Below, piece after piece: positions 1 to 8,350 of a stretch of DNA of 60,999 nucleotides. The notes beneath the pieces are model-generated. The model saw nothing but the letters and a program-made list of their open reading frames with translations, had not been told where the DNA came from and made no database searches. This DNA comes from Paracoccaceae bacterium (GTDB taxonomy: Bacteria; Pseudomonadota; Alphaproteobacteria; Rhodobacterales; Rhodobacteraceae). The DNA lies in NCBI GenBank assembly GCA_011389685.1, contig JAABTV010000017.1:1-60999 (forward strand), in the 5' to 3' direction. Position 1 is the stretch's first letter. Every line of letters begins with the position of its first letter. The translations under genes and the position numbers were made by a program.

Positions 1-214
1 GGGCGACGGGCTCGCCACCGGTTACCAATATACAGAAATTCCGACAGACAGGGCGGGCGCTTTTGAGGGGTCGCGCGTCGTTCCGAACAGGGAAAGACGT
101 TGCAACATAAACTGCCCAACGCTGATGTGGTGAGCACCCGACCGCGGCCCTGTGCTGCCCTTTCGTCCAGCATCGGGCAAACCCGATATCTGCAATACGC
201 GATTGCGCGCAGAG
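1..214. other. Left-edge stretch without a supported gene
   Basis: No convincing gene is seen. Two plus-strand frames are open from the window edge for about 110 to 140 bases, but they have no start and resemble no family I know. The stretch lies downstream of the minus-strand TRAP operon. It contains a 6-bp stem with a CAAA loop (172-187) that could help end that transcript, although no T-run follows it. Confidence 0.5.
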
Positions 215-1528
215 CTACATCAGCGAGGGCAGGTAGAGCACCAGCCCCGGCACCGCCAGCAGCAGCGCGAGGCGCACGATATCCATGGCCCAGAACGGGG
301 TGACGCCCTTGAAGATCGTCCCGGTCGAGACATCGCCCACCACCCCCTTGAGCACGAAGACATTGAGGCCGACGGGCGGCGTGATCAGGCTGATCTCGGT
401 GACGACGACGACCACGATGCCGAACCAGACCGGATCGAAACCGAGCGCGGTCACCAGCGGAAAGAAGATCGGCACCGTGAGGAGCAGCATCGAGAGGCTT
501 TCGAACACGGTGCCCAGCACGATGTAGATCAGCAAGATCACCCCCATCACCATCCACGGCGAGAGCCCCAGTTCGGAGACCGTGCTGCGCAGCGCCTCGG
601 GCAGGCCGGCGATGTTGACGAAGTTGGAAAAGATCCAAGCGCCGATCAGAACGGCAAACAGCGAGGCGGTGGTCATGGTGGTTTCGCTCAGCACTTCGCG
701 GATGTCGGAGAACGACAGGCTGCCCCGTGCCAGCGCGATCAGGAAGGCGCCCATGGCGCCCATGCCCGCGGCCTCGGTCGGCGAGAAGGTGAGGTGGATG
801 GGCCAGAAATCGAGGATGCCATAGAGCCCGCCGATGACGAGGCCAAACAGCAGCAGCACCGCCCAGACGTCGCGCAATGCGCTTAACCGCCCGTGCCAGT
901 CGGTGCGTTGCCCCGCCGGGCCTGCCGCGGGGTTGAGGGCGACGGTGATGCGCACCGCGACGAGGTAGAACAGGATGCCCAGCATCCCCGGTACGATGCC
1001 CGCGATGAAGAGCTGCCCGATCGAGGTTTCGGTTAGGATGCCGTAGATCACGAGGATCACCGAGGGGGGAATGAGGATGCCCAGCGTGCCGCCCGCGGCG
1101 ATCGAGGCGGTCGAGAGGCTGTCGGCATAGCCGAACTTGCGCATCTCGGGCATGGCGACCTTGGACATGGTGGCCGCCGTGGCCAGCGACGAGCCGGAGA
1201 TCGCGGCAAAGCCGCCGCATGCAACGATGGTGGCCATCGCCAGCCCCCCGCGCATATGGCCGAGAAAGGCGTTCGATGCGGCGTAAAGTTCGCGGCTGAT
1301 GCCGCCCTTGTTGACGAACAGCCCCATCAGGATGAACAGCGGCACCACCGAGAGCCCGTAATCCTGGCTGGTGTCGATGATCAGCCGCGAGACCATCGAG
1401 ATCGCCCCGCGCCAGCTTGTCTCCATCCAGTAGCCGATGAGGCCGACAAGCCCCATCGCGAAGGCAATCGGCATGCGCAGCAGGACAAGCGCGAGGACCG
1501 CGGCAAATCCGATCAGGGCTTCAGTCAT
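215..1528 (-). CDS. dctM: TRAP transporter large permease (DctM type)
   Basis: This is the 437-residue large membrane subunit of a tripartite ATP-independent periplasmic transporter. It imports an organic acid together with Na+ or H+ across the inner membrane. The length is typical of DctM. The protein is hydrophobic almost throughout, with Gly/Pro-rich loops (for example GGFAAISGSSLATAATM near residue 105 and GGTLGILIPPS near residue 146) that are characteristic of the family. The ATG lies inside the end of the small permease gene (8-nt overlap), so dctQ and dctM are translationally coupled. The substrate cannot be read from the permease, but the divergent aromatic-type catabolic operon suggests an aromatic or cyclic carboxylate. 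Confidence 0.93.
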   Translation of the reverse strand: MTEALIGFAAVLALVLLRMPIAFAMGLVGLIGYWMETSWRGAISMVSRLIIDTSQDYGLSVVPLFILMGLFVNKGGISRELYAASNAFLGHMRGGLAMATIVACGGFAAISGSSLATAATMSKVAMPEMRKFGYADSLSTASIAAGGTLGILIPPSVILVIYGILTETSIGQLFIAGIVPGMLGILFYLVAVRITVALNPAAGPAGQRTDWHGRLSALRDVWAVLLLFGLVIGGLYGILDFWPIHLTFSPTEAAGMGAMGAFLIALARGSLSFSDIREVLSETTMTTASLFAVLIGAWIFSNFVNIAGLPEALRSTVSELGLSPWMVMGVILLIYIVLGTVFESLSMLLLTVPIFFPLVTALGFDPVWFGIVVVVVTEISLITPPVGLNVFVLKGVVGDVSTGTIFKGVTPFWAMDIVRLALLLAVPGLVLYLPSLM

Positions 1529-2030
1529 TGCGGATCAGTCCCAGTTTATGCGGTGCGAAAAGGAGGATCAGGCCGCGCAGCACCATCACGAGGGCGGTGG
1601 CGAAGGTCATGATCGCGATGAACCAGCCGAGGTAGAAGGTCGGGATGTTCAGGTACTCGGTCTGGTCGCCATAGGAGCGCGCGCGTTCGGCAAGGTCGAT
1701 GACGCGCGAGGCGGGAAACCACAGCATCGCCCCGCACAGGAGCGTGACCGTGCCATCGAGCAGCCGTTTCATGTGCAGCCGGACGAAGAGCGGGTCGAGC
1801 AGGTCGACCGCGATATGCTGACCGCGTGCCGAGAGCAGCGGCATGGCCGAAAACACGACCACGGCAATGGCGATGCGGGTCAGTTCGGTCGCGGCCTCGA
1901 TCGGCGCGTTGAAGGTCGAGCGCATGACCACATCGGTGAAGGTCAGCACCATCAGCCCGAACAGGGTGAGGGCGGCGACCGTCATCGGCACGGCGACGCA
2001 AAGCTGGGCCAGTCGTTTCAGAATGGGCAT
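1521..2030 (-). CDS. dctQ: TRAP transporter small permease (DctQ type)
   Basis: This is the 169-residue small membrane subunit, with four predicted membrane helices, which joins the binding protein to the large permease. I chose the ATG at 2028-2030 (MPILKRLAQL). An open extension further upstream reads as Arg/Pro-rich shadow sequence overlapping the binding-protein gene. The first helix (VPMTVAALTLFGLMVLTFTD) and the WF...GxxFATALVMVLRG pattern near the C-terminus fit DctQ. It lies 64 nt downstream of the dctP-type gene and overlaps dctM by 8 nt. Confidence 0.88.
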   Translation of the reverse strand: MPILKRLAQLCVAVPMTVAALTLFGLMVLTFTDVVMRSTFNAPIEAATELTRIAIAVVVFSAMPLLSARGQHIAVDLLDPLFVRLHMKRLLDGTVTLLCGAMLWFPASRVIDLAERARSYGDQTEYLNIPTFYLGWFIAIMTFATALVMVLRGLILLFAPHKLGLIRND

Positions 2031-2094
2031 GGGGGACCACCGGATCGGGAACGGGGCCGCGCATGCTGTGCGGCCCCGTCCGGTTGGGGTTGGC

Positions 2095-3111
2095 TCAGTT
2101 GGCTTCCTTGGCCATCTCGGCCTTGACCATCTCGTAGGCGGCCTGCGCGTCGATGCCGGTGGCGGCGATTTCGCCGAGGATCTTTTCGCGCACCTTGGCG
2201 GCCATTTCGGCAAAGGCGGCCTGATCGGCCTCGGAAGCGGTGACGATCACGTTGTCCTCGGCCGCTTCGGTGGCGGCGCGGGCGCGCACGTCGGACGCAT
2301 CCCAGGCGGCGCCCATCAGGCGGCTGAAGGGTTCGCCGAAGACCTCGTCTTCGAGCGCCTGTTGCACATCGGCGGGCAGGCTGTCGAATTTCTCCTGGCT
2401 CATCAACACGGCAAACGAGCCGCGATAGAAGCCGCCGGGCATTTCATAGACGTTCTTGGCCACTTCGTTGAGCTTGAAGCTGATCCGCTCGCCCATGTTC
2501 ATCGCCACGCCATCGGCGGCGCCGCTGTCGAGGGTTTCATAGACCTTGGGGGCGGGCACCTGGATGCCGACAAGGCCCAGCTCGGCGCCGACATCGGCCG
2601 AAACGCCGCCGCCAAGGCGGGTCTTGAGGCCTTCGAGATCGTCCAGCGTGTTCACGGCCTTGTTCGAGTGGATCTGCCCGGGGCCGTGGGTCGAAAGACC
2701 GATGAGTTTCACGCCGCGATGTTCGTCGAGTTCGGCGAGGTGCGCCTCGTGGACGCGCCAATAGGCCACGGATGCGGCCTCGGCGTTGCCCTCATAGCCC
2801 GGCAGTTCGATCAGCTTGGTCGCGACGAAACGCCCCGGCTGGTAGCCGTGGAAGATGATGGTCATGTCGGCGGCGCCGTCCATCACCAGGTCCATCTGTG
2901 CCGGCGGCGGGGCGATGCCCATCTTGATTTCGCCGGTGACCTGGCCGTCGGTGGCCTCTTCCATCATGCCGACAAGCCCTTCGAGCATGTCCACGTTGAT
3001 CGGGTGTGAGGGCGGCAGCCAGCTTGAGATCACCAGATTTTCCTGCGCCTGGCTGGCGGTTGCGGCGCAGATCGCGAATGCGGCGCTGGCCATGATGCGT
3101 GTCAGTTTCAT
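2095..3111 (-). CDS. dctP: TRAP transporter periplasmic substrate-binding protein (DctP type)
   Basis: The product is a 338-residue periplasmic binding protein that captures the substrate and delivers it to the membrane subunits. A Sec signal peptide covers residues 1 to about 22 (MKLTRIMASAAFAICAATASQA, cleaved before QENLV). The mature length and the pattern around LKTRLGGGVSADVGAELGL, where the conserved family Arg usually contacts a substrate carboxylate, fit DctP. A strong ribosome site (GGGAGGA) lies about 10 nt before the ATG. It is the first gene of a leftward operon dctP-dctQ-dctM. A sigma70-like promoter overlapping a MarR-type palindrome lies about 65 to 105 nt upstream. Confidence 0.93.
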   Translation of the reverse strand: MKLTRIMASAAFAICAATASQAQENLVISSWLPPSHPINVDMLEGLVGMMEEATDGQVTGEIKMGIAPPPAQMDLVMDGAADMTIIFHGYQPGRFVATKLIELPGYEGNAEAASVAYWRVHEAHLAELDEHRGVKLIGLSTHGPGQIHSNKAVNTLDDLEGLKTRLGGGVSADVGAELGLVGIQVPAPKVYETLDSGAADGVAMNMGERISFKLNEVAKNVYEMPGGFYRGSFAVLMSQEKFDSLPADVQQALEDEVFGEPFSRLMGAAWDASDVRARAATEAAEDNVIVTASEADQAAFAEMAAKVREKILGEIAATGIDAQAAYEMVKAEMAKEAN

Positions 3112-3175
3112 ATTGGTCGTCCTCCCGGTTTTATCGCTGCCGCCGGAGACTCCTCCCCCGGTGGGCAGCCTTTAC

Positions 3176-3214
3176 ATGCAATTTCATATATTCACAGAAT
3201 CAGCCATCTGTGAA
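3176..3214 (-). promoter_or_regulatory. Candidate promoter and MarR operator of the TRAP operon
   Basis: On the minus strand a -35 TTCACA (3209-3214) and a -10 TATATG (3185-3190) are separated by 18 nt. The palindrome-like ATGCAATTTCAT (3176-3187, plus strand) overlaps the -10. A closely similar 12-mer, ATGAATTTTCAT, lies in the oxygenase promoter on the other side of marR. I infer that the same MarR protein binds both. Confidence 0.55.
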
Positions 3215-3226
3215 CCAGAAATTTCA

Positions 3227-3252
3227 AATAATCGACCACGCGGTCGGTTATT
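3227..3252. promoter_or_regulatory. 26-bp imperfect inverted repeat (operator or terminator)
   Basis: Arms of 11 bp (AATAATCGACC and GGTCGGTTATT) flank a 4-nt centre ACGC and have a single mismatch. It lies between the end of marR and the TRAP promoter, 12 nt upstream of the TRAP -35. It could be a TetR-like operator. Alternatively it could be the marR terminator, since leftward transcription meets a T/A-rich flank after the stem. Confidence 0.5.
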
Positions 3253-3315
3253 CTGTCAAGTGATGTTTGAATGAATGGCAGATCGGCGTTGGTCCCGTCA
3301 TCCGGGGGTTGTGCG

Positions 3316-3849
3316 TCATGAGTCGGGATCGCCGCGGGTTTGCCGGTCCGGGTCGAGCCGCGCCAGTAGCGCGGCCAGCGCGGGTTTGAGCCGTGCCCCG
3401 TCGCCGCCTTCGAGTTGGGCGAGAAGCGCGGATTCATGGGCGCGGGCGTCGGTCACGAGCCTTTCCGCGATCTGGCGTCCGGTGTCGGTGAGGTGCACGC
3501 GCACGCGGCGCCGGTCGCTTGTGTCGCCCTTGCGGGTCACGAGGCCGCGGTCCTCCATCTGGATGATGATCCGGGTCAGGCGCGATTGTTCGATGAGCGA
3601 GATCCGCGCCAGGCGGGTGATCATTTCGCCATCACGGTCATGCAGCCAGGCCAGCACCCGCCATTCCGGCACGCGCAGACCGTGGGCGCGCACATGGACA
3701 TGGAACTGCGCGCTGGCGGCCTCGGAAGCGGCGGCAAGCAGGTAAAGCAGGTAGTCCGAGACGAATCCCTTGTCCCCGGTGTCCCCGGTTTCATCCTCGG
3801 ACGGCGCTGTTTGCGGCGGTTGCATCCGGTGGCTCCTTTCCTTGCCCAT
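3316..3849 (-). CDS. MarR-family transcriptional regulator
   Basis: This is a 177-residue winged-helix regulator. The core (WRVLAWLHDRDGEMITRLA, then the recognition helix EQSRLTRIIIQMEDRGLV and the wing RKGDTSDRRRVRVHLTDTG) is a clear MarR signature around residues 60 to 125. The N-terminus is extended by an acidic linker, and the Met at residue 9 (3825) is an alternative start. MarR proteins are dimeric repressors, often relieved by aromatic acids or their CoA esters. It sits between the TRAP operon and the Rieske oxygenase operon, and near-identical palindromes occur in both promoters, so it probably represses both. The inducer is unknown. Confidence 0.9.
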   Translation of the reverse strand: MGKERSHRMQPPQTAPSEDETGDTGDKGFVSDYLLYLLAAASEAASAQFHVHVRAHGLRVPEWRVLAWLHDRDGEMITRLARISLIEQSRLTRIIIQMEDRGLVTRKGDTSDRRRVRVHLTDTGRQIAERLVTDARAHESALLAQLEGGDGARLKPALAALLARLDPDRQTRGDPDS

Positions 3850-3918
3850 CTTCTCTTGAGCCGGGCGCGCCGGGAAAAGTCAATGAAAACACCCGGTTTT
3901 CGGTGGCGAAGAAAACAC

Positions 3919-3947
3919 TTGACCCAAATTATATGAATTTTCATACT
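3919..3947 (+). promoter_or_regulatory. Candidate promoter and MarR operator of the oxygenase operon
   Basis: A -35 TTGACC (3919-3924) and a -10 CATACT (3942-3947) are separated by exactly 17 nt. The palindrome TATGAATTTTCATA (3932-3945) fills the spacer and overlaps the -10, which suits a repressor that blocks RNA polymerase. The reductase ATG follows 22 nt after the -10, so the leader would be very short. Confidence 0.65.
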
Positions 3948-3969
3948 TATTGCCAAGGGAGACGTGAGA

Positions 3970-4908
3970 ATGACGAAACTTGACCTGATCGTGGCAAAGC
4001 TTCGCCCGCTGACCGAGCGCATATCGGAATTCACGCTGCGCCCGGCGGATGGTGCGGCGTTGCCGGGATGGGAAGCGGGCGCGCATATCCGGGTGGATGT
4101 CGACGGCGGCGACCGGGCCTATTCGCTGATCCGGTTCGGGCCCGGTGATGGTGGCGGTTACCGCATCGCGGTGCAGCGCGAGGATGACGGCGCGGGCGGG
4201 TCGCGGTTCATGCACGAGCTGAAGGAAGGCGACAGGATCGCGGCGACCCCGCCGAAATGCGATTTTCCGATCGTGACCGGTGAGGCGGCGGTTCTGCTGG
4301 CGGGCGGGATCGGGATCACGCCGATCATCTCGATGGCTGCCGAGTTGCAGGCAGCGGGCGTGCCTTTCGAATTGCATTACGCCGGGCGCAGCCGGGAATT
4401 GATGGGGTTTGCCGATGATCTTTCGGAGCGTTTTGGCGATGCCGTGGCAATCCATTGCGACGATGATGCAAGCGCGCTCGATCTCGACGCGGTGATTGGT
4501 GCATTGGGAGAGCGGCATCTTTACATTTGCGGGCCGAGGGGCATGATCGACGCGGCGCGCAGCAAGGCCGAGGCGGCGGGCGTGCCGGGCGCGCGGGTGC
4601 ATGTGGAGCTGTTCGACAATGCCAGCGCGGCAGCGAGCGACCGGGCGTTCGAGGTGGAAATCGCCTCGTCCGGCGAAGTCTTCACGATCCCGCCGGGCAA
4701 AAGCATCATCGAGGTGCTGGAGGAGGGCGGGATGGACCTGATCCACGATTGCCAGCGCGGCGATTGCGGCATCTGCCAGACCGACGTGATCTCGGGCGAG
4801 CCGGATCACCGCGACGTGGTCTTGTCGGACGCGGAAAAGGCCGAGGGCAAGGTCATGCAAATCTGTGTCAGCCGCGCGAAATCGGCGCGGCTGGTGCTGG
4901 ACCTGTAA
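3970..4908 (+). CDS. Rieske oxygenase reductase (FMN/NAD/2Fe-2S, phthalate dioxygenase reductase type)
   Basis: The 312-residue protein passes electrons from NAD(P)H to the oxygenase encoded next. Domain order is flavin domain (RAYS flavin motif, residues 49-52), NAD domain (GGIGITP, 112-118) and a C-terminal plant-type 2Fe-2S ferredoxin domain with Cys 261, 266, 269 and 299. This order is that of phthalate dioxygenase reductase and VanB. I chose the ATG at 3970, 8 nt after AAGGGAG. A GTG two codons upstream is too close to that site. The oxygenase alpha gene follows after 12 nt with its own GGGAGG site. A standalone PDR-type reductase serving an alpha/beta oxygenase is somewhat unusual. Confidence 0.92.
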   Translation: MTKLDLIVAKLRPLTERISEFTLRPADGAALPGWEAGAHIRVDVDGGDRAYSLIRFGPGDGGGYRIAVQREDDGAGGSRFMHELKEGDRIAATPPKCDFPIVTGEAAVLLAGGIGITPIISMAAELQAAGVPFELHYAGRSRELMGFADDLSERFGDAVAIHCDDDASALDLDAVIGALGERHLYICGPRGMIDAARSKAEAAGVPGARVHVELFDNASAAASDRAFEVEIASSGEVFTIPPGKSIIEVLEEGGMDLIHDCQRGDCGICQTDVISGEPDHRDVVLSDAEKAEGKVMQICVSRAKSARLVLDL

Positions 4909-4920
4909 CGGGAGGAAACC

Positions 4921-6261
4921 ATGGGACGCTATACCGACAATCCACAGGCGGTGGCCGCACTGGTGCGCGGGCGCGAGGTGCATCGGGATGTCTATATCGA
5001 CCCCGAGATTCACCGGCTGGAGATGAAGCATCTATTCGCCAATGCCTGGGTGTTCGTGGGCCATGACAGCCAGACCCCGAACAAGGGCGATTATTTCACC
5101 ACGCAGATCGGCGATCAGCCGGTGATCATGGTTCGCCACAGCGACAACGAGATCAAGGTTCTTTACAACCGCTGCCCGCACAAGGGCACCAAGATCGCCA
5201 TCGACCGGACCGGCAACACCGGCAAGTTCTTTCGCTGTCCCTATCACGCATGGTCGTTCAAGACCGATGGCTGCCTTTTGGCGATCCCCTTGAAGAAGGG
5301 TTACGATGGCACCGGGCTTGAAGAGGCCGAGGGCAGCAAGGGCATGAAGGCGGTGGGTGCGGTGCACAATCATCGCGGATTCGTCTTTGCGCGGCTGGCC
5401 GATGAGGGGATTTCGTTCGAGGAGTTCTTTGGCGACAGCCTCTCGTCGCTGGACAACATGGTGGATCGCTCGCCCGCCGGGCGGTTGGAAGTGGCGGGGC
5501 CGCCGCTGCGTTACATGCATCAGTGCAACTGGAAAATGCTCGTCGAGAACCAGACCGACACCTGCCACCCGATGGTCGCGCATGAAAGCAGCGCCGGCAC
5601 GGCGGTGCAGATCTGGAAGGAGATGGGCTATACCGAGGACGACCCCAAGCCGCCGGCGATGGAGATCATCGCGCCGTTCATGAGCGCCTATGAGTTCTTC
5701 GAAGACATGGGCATCCGCACATGGCCGAACGGGCATGGCCATACCGGCGTGCATCATTCGATCCATTCGAAATATTCGGAGATCCCCGGCTATCTCGACG
5801 CGTTGACCGAGACATACGGGGCGGAGAAAGCCGAGGCGATCCTGACCGAGAACCGGCACAACACGGTCTATTTCCCCAACATCATGATCAAGGGGCCGAT
5901 CCAGCAATTGCGCGTGTTCATCCCGCTCGCCGCCGACAAGACGCTGGTCGAGAGCTATATCTATCGGCTGGTCGACGCGCCGGACGAATTGCTGGCGCGC
6001 ACGGCGATGTATAACCGGATGATCAACGCGCCGACCTCGATCGTGGGGCATGACGATCTGGAAATGTACGAGCGCGCGCAGGAGGGGCTGCATTCCGACG
6101 GCCTCGAATGGGTCAACGTGCAGCGGCTTTACGAGGAGGATGAGGATTTCGACGAGGAGCGCGTCGAGAACGGCACCACCGAGCGGCAGATGCGCAACCA
6201 GTTCAACGCATGGGTCAAGTTCATGACCGCATCCATGCAAGGCAAGGAGGCGGCGGAATGA
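4921..6261 (+). CDS. Rieske non-heme iron oxygenase, alpha subunit
   Basis: The 446-residue catalytic subunit of a ring-hydroxylating oxygenase. The Rieske 2Fe-2S ligands are visible: Cys85-Pro-His87 in NRCPHKGT and Cys106-x2-His109 in FRCPYHAW. The mononuclear iron site follows in ENQTDTCHPMVAH (bridging Asp213, His216 and His221), and a later Asp lies in VGHDDLEMYERAQ. It would insert oxygen into an aromatic or otherwise activated ring using electrons from the upstream reductase. The size and the alpha/beta pairing resemble benzoate, salicylate and aminobenzoate type oxygenases, but the substrate cannot be assigned. The stop overlaps the beta start (ATGA). Confidence 0.94.
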   Translation: MGRYTDNPQAVAALVRGREVHRDVYIDPEIHRLEMKHLFANAWVFVGHDSQTPNKGDYFTTQIGDQPVIMVRHSDNEIKVLYNRCPHKGTKIAIDRTGNTGKFFRCPYHAWSFKTDGCLLAIPLKKGYDGTGLEEAEGSKGMKAVGAVHNHRGFVFARLADEGISFEEFFGDSLSSLDNMVDRSPAGRLEVAGPPLRYMHQCNWKMLVENQTDTCHPMVAHESSAGTAVQIWKEMGYTEDDPKPPAMEIIAPFMSAYEFFEDMGIRTWPNGHGHTGVHHSIHSKYSEIPGYLDALTETYGAEKAEAILTENRHNTVYFPNIMIKGPIQQLRVFIPLAADKTLVESYIYRLVDAPDELLARTAMYNRMINAPTSIVGHDDLEMYERAQEGLHSDGLEWVNVQRLYEEDEDFDEERVENGTTERQMRNQFNAWVKFMTASMQGKEAAE

Positions 6262-6737
6262 GTATCACGCGCGACGACCTGATCGATTTCGTCTATGACG
6301 AGGCCCGGATGCTGGACGAGGGCCGTTTCGACGAGTGGCTGGAGCTTTGGCTTGAGGATGGGCATTACTGGATGCCGCTCGACTGGAAGCAGGAAGACCC
6401 GCTGCATGTGACCTCGCTCATGTATGAGGACATGTTCATGCTGCGATTGCGGGTGCAGCGCCTGACTGGTGCGCGGACCTTTTCACAGAAGCCGAAAAGC
6501 CGATGCCACCACGTGTTGAACCGCCCGTTTGTTGACGAGATGGATCACGAGGCCGGGCGGTTCGTAACCAACACGAACATGCATTATGTCGAAACGCGGC
6601 TGGACGATCAGTTCCTGCTGGCGCTGACGGCGGTGCATGAGTTGCGGCTGGTCGAGGGGCATTTGCGGATCGCGAACAAGCGGGTCGATCTGCTCAATTG
6701 CGATGCGGCCTTCGGCAATATCCAGCTTCTGCCATGA
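6258..6737 (+). CDS. Ring-hydroxylating oxygenase beta subunit
   Basis: The 159-residue small subunit has an NTF2-like cone fold and stabilises an alpha3beta3 hexamer. Family patterns are DDLIDFVYDEARMLDEGRFDEWLELW near the N-terminus, YWMPLDW around residue 35, and VETRLDDQF...ELRLVEGHLRIANKRVDLLN at the end. I used the internal ATG at 6258, which overlaps the alpha stop by 4 nt. An extension further upstream lies within alpha. The 3' end overlaps the acyl-CoA ligase start by 4 nt, so expression is tightly coupled. Confidence 0.93.
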   Translation: MSITRDDLIDFVYDEARMLDEGRFDEWLELWLEDGHYWMPLDWKQEDPLHVTSLMYEDMFMLRLRVQRLTGARTFSQKPKSRCHHVLNRPFVDEMDHEAGRFVTNTNMHYVETRLDDQFLLALTAVHELRLVEGHLRIANKRVDLLNCDAAFGNIQLLP

Positions 6738-8350
6738 TCGAAAGGGACTGTCCGAGCGTATATGACGCCTTTGCCGCCAGCGCTGCGCGCTGGCCGGGGC
6801 GCGACATGTTGAATGTCTTGTCCGAGACCGCCGGGATCTACGGGATCGAGGCAGGTGCGATGCGCTATGGCGCGGCGTTGCGCGAGATCGAGGCGTTGTC
6901 CGGGGCGTTGGGTGCGGCGGGCTATGGCCGGGGGCACCGGGTGATGGTGCTCTTGGAGAACCGGCCCGCGTTCTTTCTGTGGTTCCTGGCCTTGAACCGG
7001 ATCGGCGCGTCGATCGTGCCGGTGAACCCCGACCTGCGGGCAGCGGAGTTGGAATATATGGCGGGTCATGCCGAGCCGGTTCTGGCGGTGGCGCTGCCAG
7101 GCCGCGTGGACGAGTTGCGCGAGGCGGCCAAGGCGGCGGGCGTGGTGATGCCGGTGGTGGCGCCGGGCGAAGCCCTGCCCGCGCCCCGCGCGGGCGGTGC
7201 GCTGGCCGGGGGCGAGGGCGTGCGGGCCGAGGCGGCGATGCTTTACACCTCGGGCACGACGGGCCAACCAAAGGGTTGCGTTTTGCCCAATGAATATTTC
7301 CTGATGGCCGGGCGCTGGTATGCTGAAGCGGGCGGGCTTTGCGCATTGACGGAAGACGGCGAGCGGATGATCACGCCGTTGCCGATCTTTCACATGAACG
7401 CGATGGCCTATTCGCTGATGGCGATGATCGCCGTGGGCGGGTGTCTCACGGCGCTGGACCGGTTTCACCCGCGCACATGGTGGCAATCGGTGCGCGAGAG
7501 CGGGGCGACCTGCCTGCACTACCTCGGCGTCATGCCCTCGATGCTGATGGGCCTGCCCGAGAGCGACGACGACCGCGCGCACGGGGTGCGGTTCGGGTTC
7601 GGGGCCGGGGTCGATCCCAAGCTGCATGGCGCGTTCGAGGAACGGTTCGGTTTCCCGCTGGTCGAGGCCTGGGCGATGACCGAGACCGGCGCGGGGGCGG
7701 TGATCTGTGCCAATACCCTGCCCCGGCGCGTTGGGGAGAGTTGTCTCGGCCAGCCCGGGCCGGAGCTGGAGATTCGCATCGTGGATGATGACGGGCAGGA
7801 CACGGGCGGGAGCCCTGGCGAGTTGCTGGTGCGTCATGCGGGGGACGACCCGAAACGGGGGTTCTTTGCCGAGTATTACAAGAACGCCGAGGCGACGGCG
7901 GAGGCATGGGAAGGCGGCTGGTTTCATACCGGCGACATCGTGCGGCAGGAGGCCGATGGCGCGATGTTCTTTGTCGATCGCAAGAAGAACGTGATCCGCC
8001 GCTCGGGCGAGAATATCGCGGCGGTCGAGGTGGAGTCGGTGCTGATGCGGCATTCGCGCGTGCGGGGCGCGGCGGTGGCGGCGGTGCCGGACGCGGTGCG
8101 TGGCGACGAGGTGTTTGCCTGTCTCGTGGCCGACGATCCCTCGCCGGAACTGGCCGGGAAGATCATTGGCTGGTGCCTGACGCAACTCGCCTATTACAAG
8201 GCGCCGGGTTACGTGGCTTTCGTGGAAGCGTTGCCGCTGACCGCGACGCAGAAGATCCAGCGCGGGGAGTTGAAGGCGATGGCGGCGGGGCTGGTCGTGG
8301 CGCCGGGCACGGTGGACCTGCGCCATATGAAGAAGCGGAACGCGGCATGA
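6734..8350 (+). CDS. AMP-forming acyl-CoA ligase
   Basis: The 538-residue adenylate-forming ligase activates a carboxylic acid with ATP to give acyl-AMP and then acyl-CoA. Motifs are in the usual order: phosphate-binding YTSGTTGQPKG near residue 172, AWAMTETG near 313, GWFHTGD near 397, and RKKNVIRRSGENI near 415-427, which carries the hinge and the CoA-domain residues. The start at 6734 overlaps the beta-subunit stop (ATGA), and the end overlaps the thiolase-fold gene (ATGA). In the operon it should produce the CoA thioester needed by the downstream thiolase-fold/DUF35 proteins. The acid could be the oxygenase substrate or a later intermediate. Confidence 0.93.
   Translation: MIERDCPSVYDAFAASAARWPGRDMLNVLSETAGIYGIEAGAMRYGAALREIEALSGALGAAGYGRGHRVMVLLENRPAFFLWFLALNRIGASIVPVNPDLRAAELEYMAGHAEPVLAVALPGRVDELREAAKAAGVVMPVVAPGEALPAPRAGGALAGGEGVRAEAAMLYTSGTTGQPKGCVLPNEYFLMAGRWYAEAGGLCALTEDGERMITPLPIFHMNAMAYSLMAMIAVGGCLTALDRFHPRTWWQSVRESGATCLHYLGVMPSMLMGLPESDDDRAHGVRFGFGAGVDPKLHGAFEERFGFPLVEAWAMTETGAGAVICANTLPRRVGESCLGQPGPELEIRIVDDDGQDTGGSPGELLVRHAGDDPKRGFFAEYYKNAEATAEAWEGGWFHTGDIVRQEADGAMFFVDRKKNVIRRSGENIAAVEVESVLMRHSRVRGAAVAAVPDAVRGDEVFACLVADDPSPELAGKIIGWCLTQLAYYKAPGYVAFVEALPLTATQKIQRGELKAMAAGLVVAPGTVDLRHMKKRNAA

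Noticed and set aside
1..140. 3' end of a gene entering from the left edge
   Set aside because: Two frames are open, but neither shows a recognisable protein, and the stretch is too short to judge.
152..886. Open frame antisense to the TRAP large permease
   Set aside because: It is rich in His, Asp and Arg, has no family pattern, and overlaps a well-supported gene on the other strand. It is a high-GC shadow.
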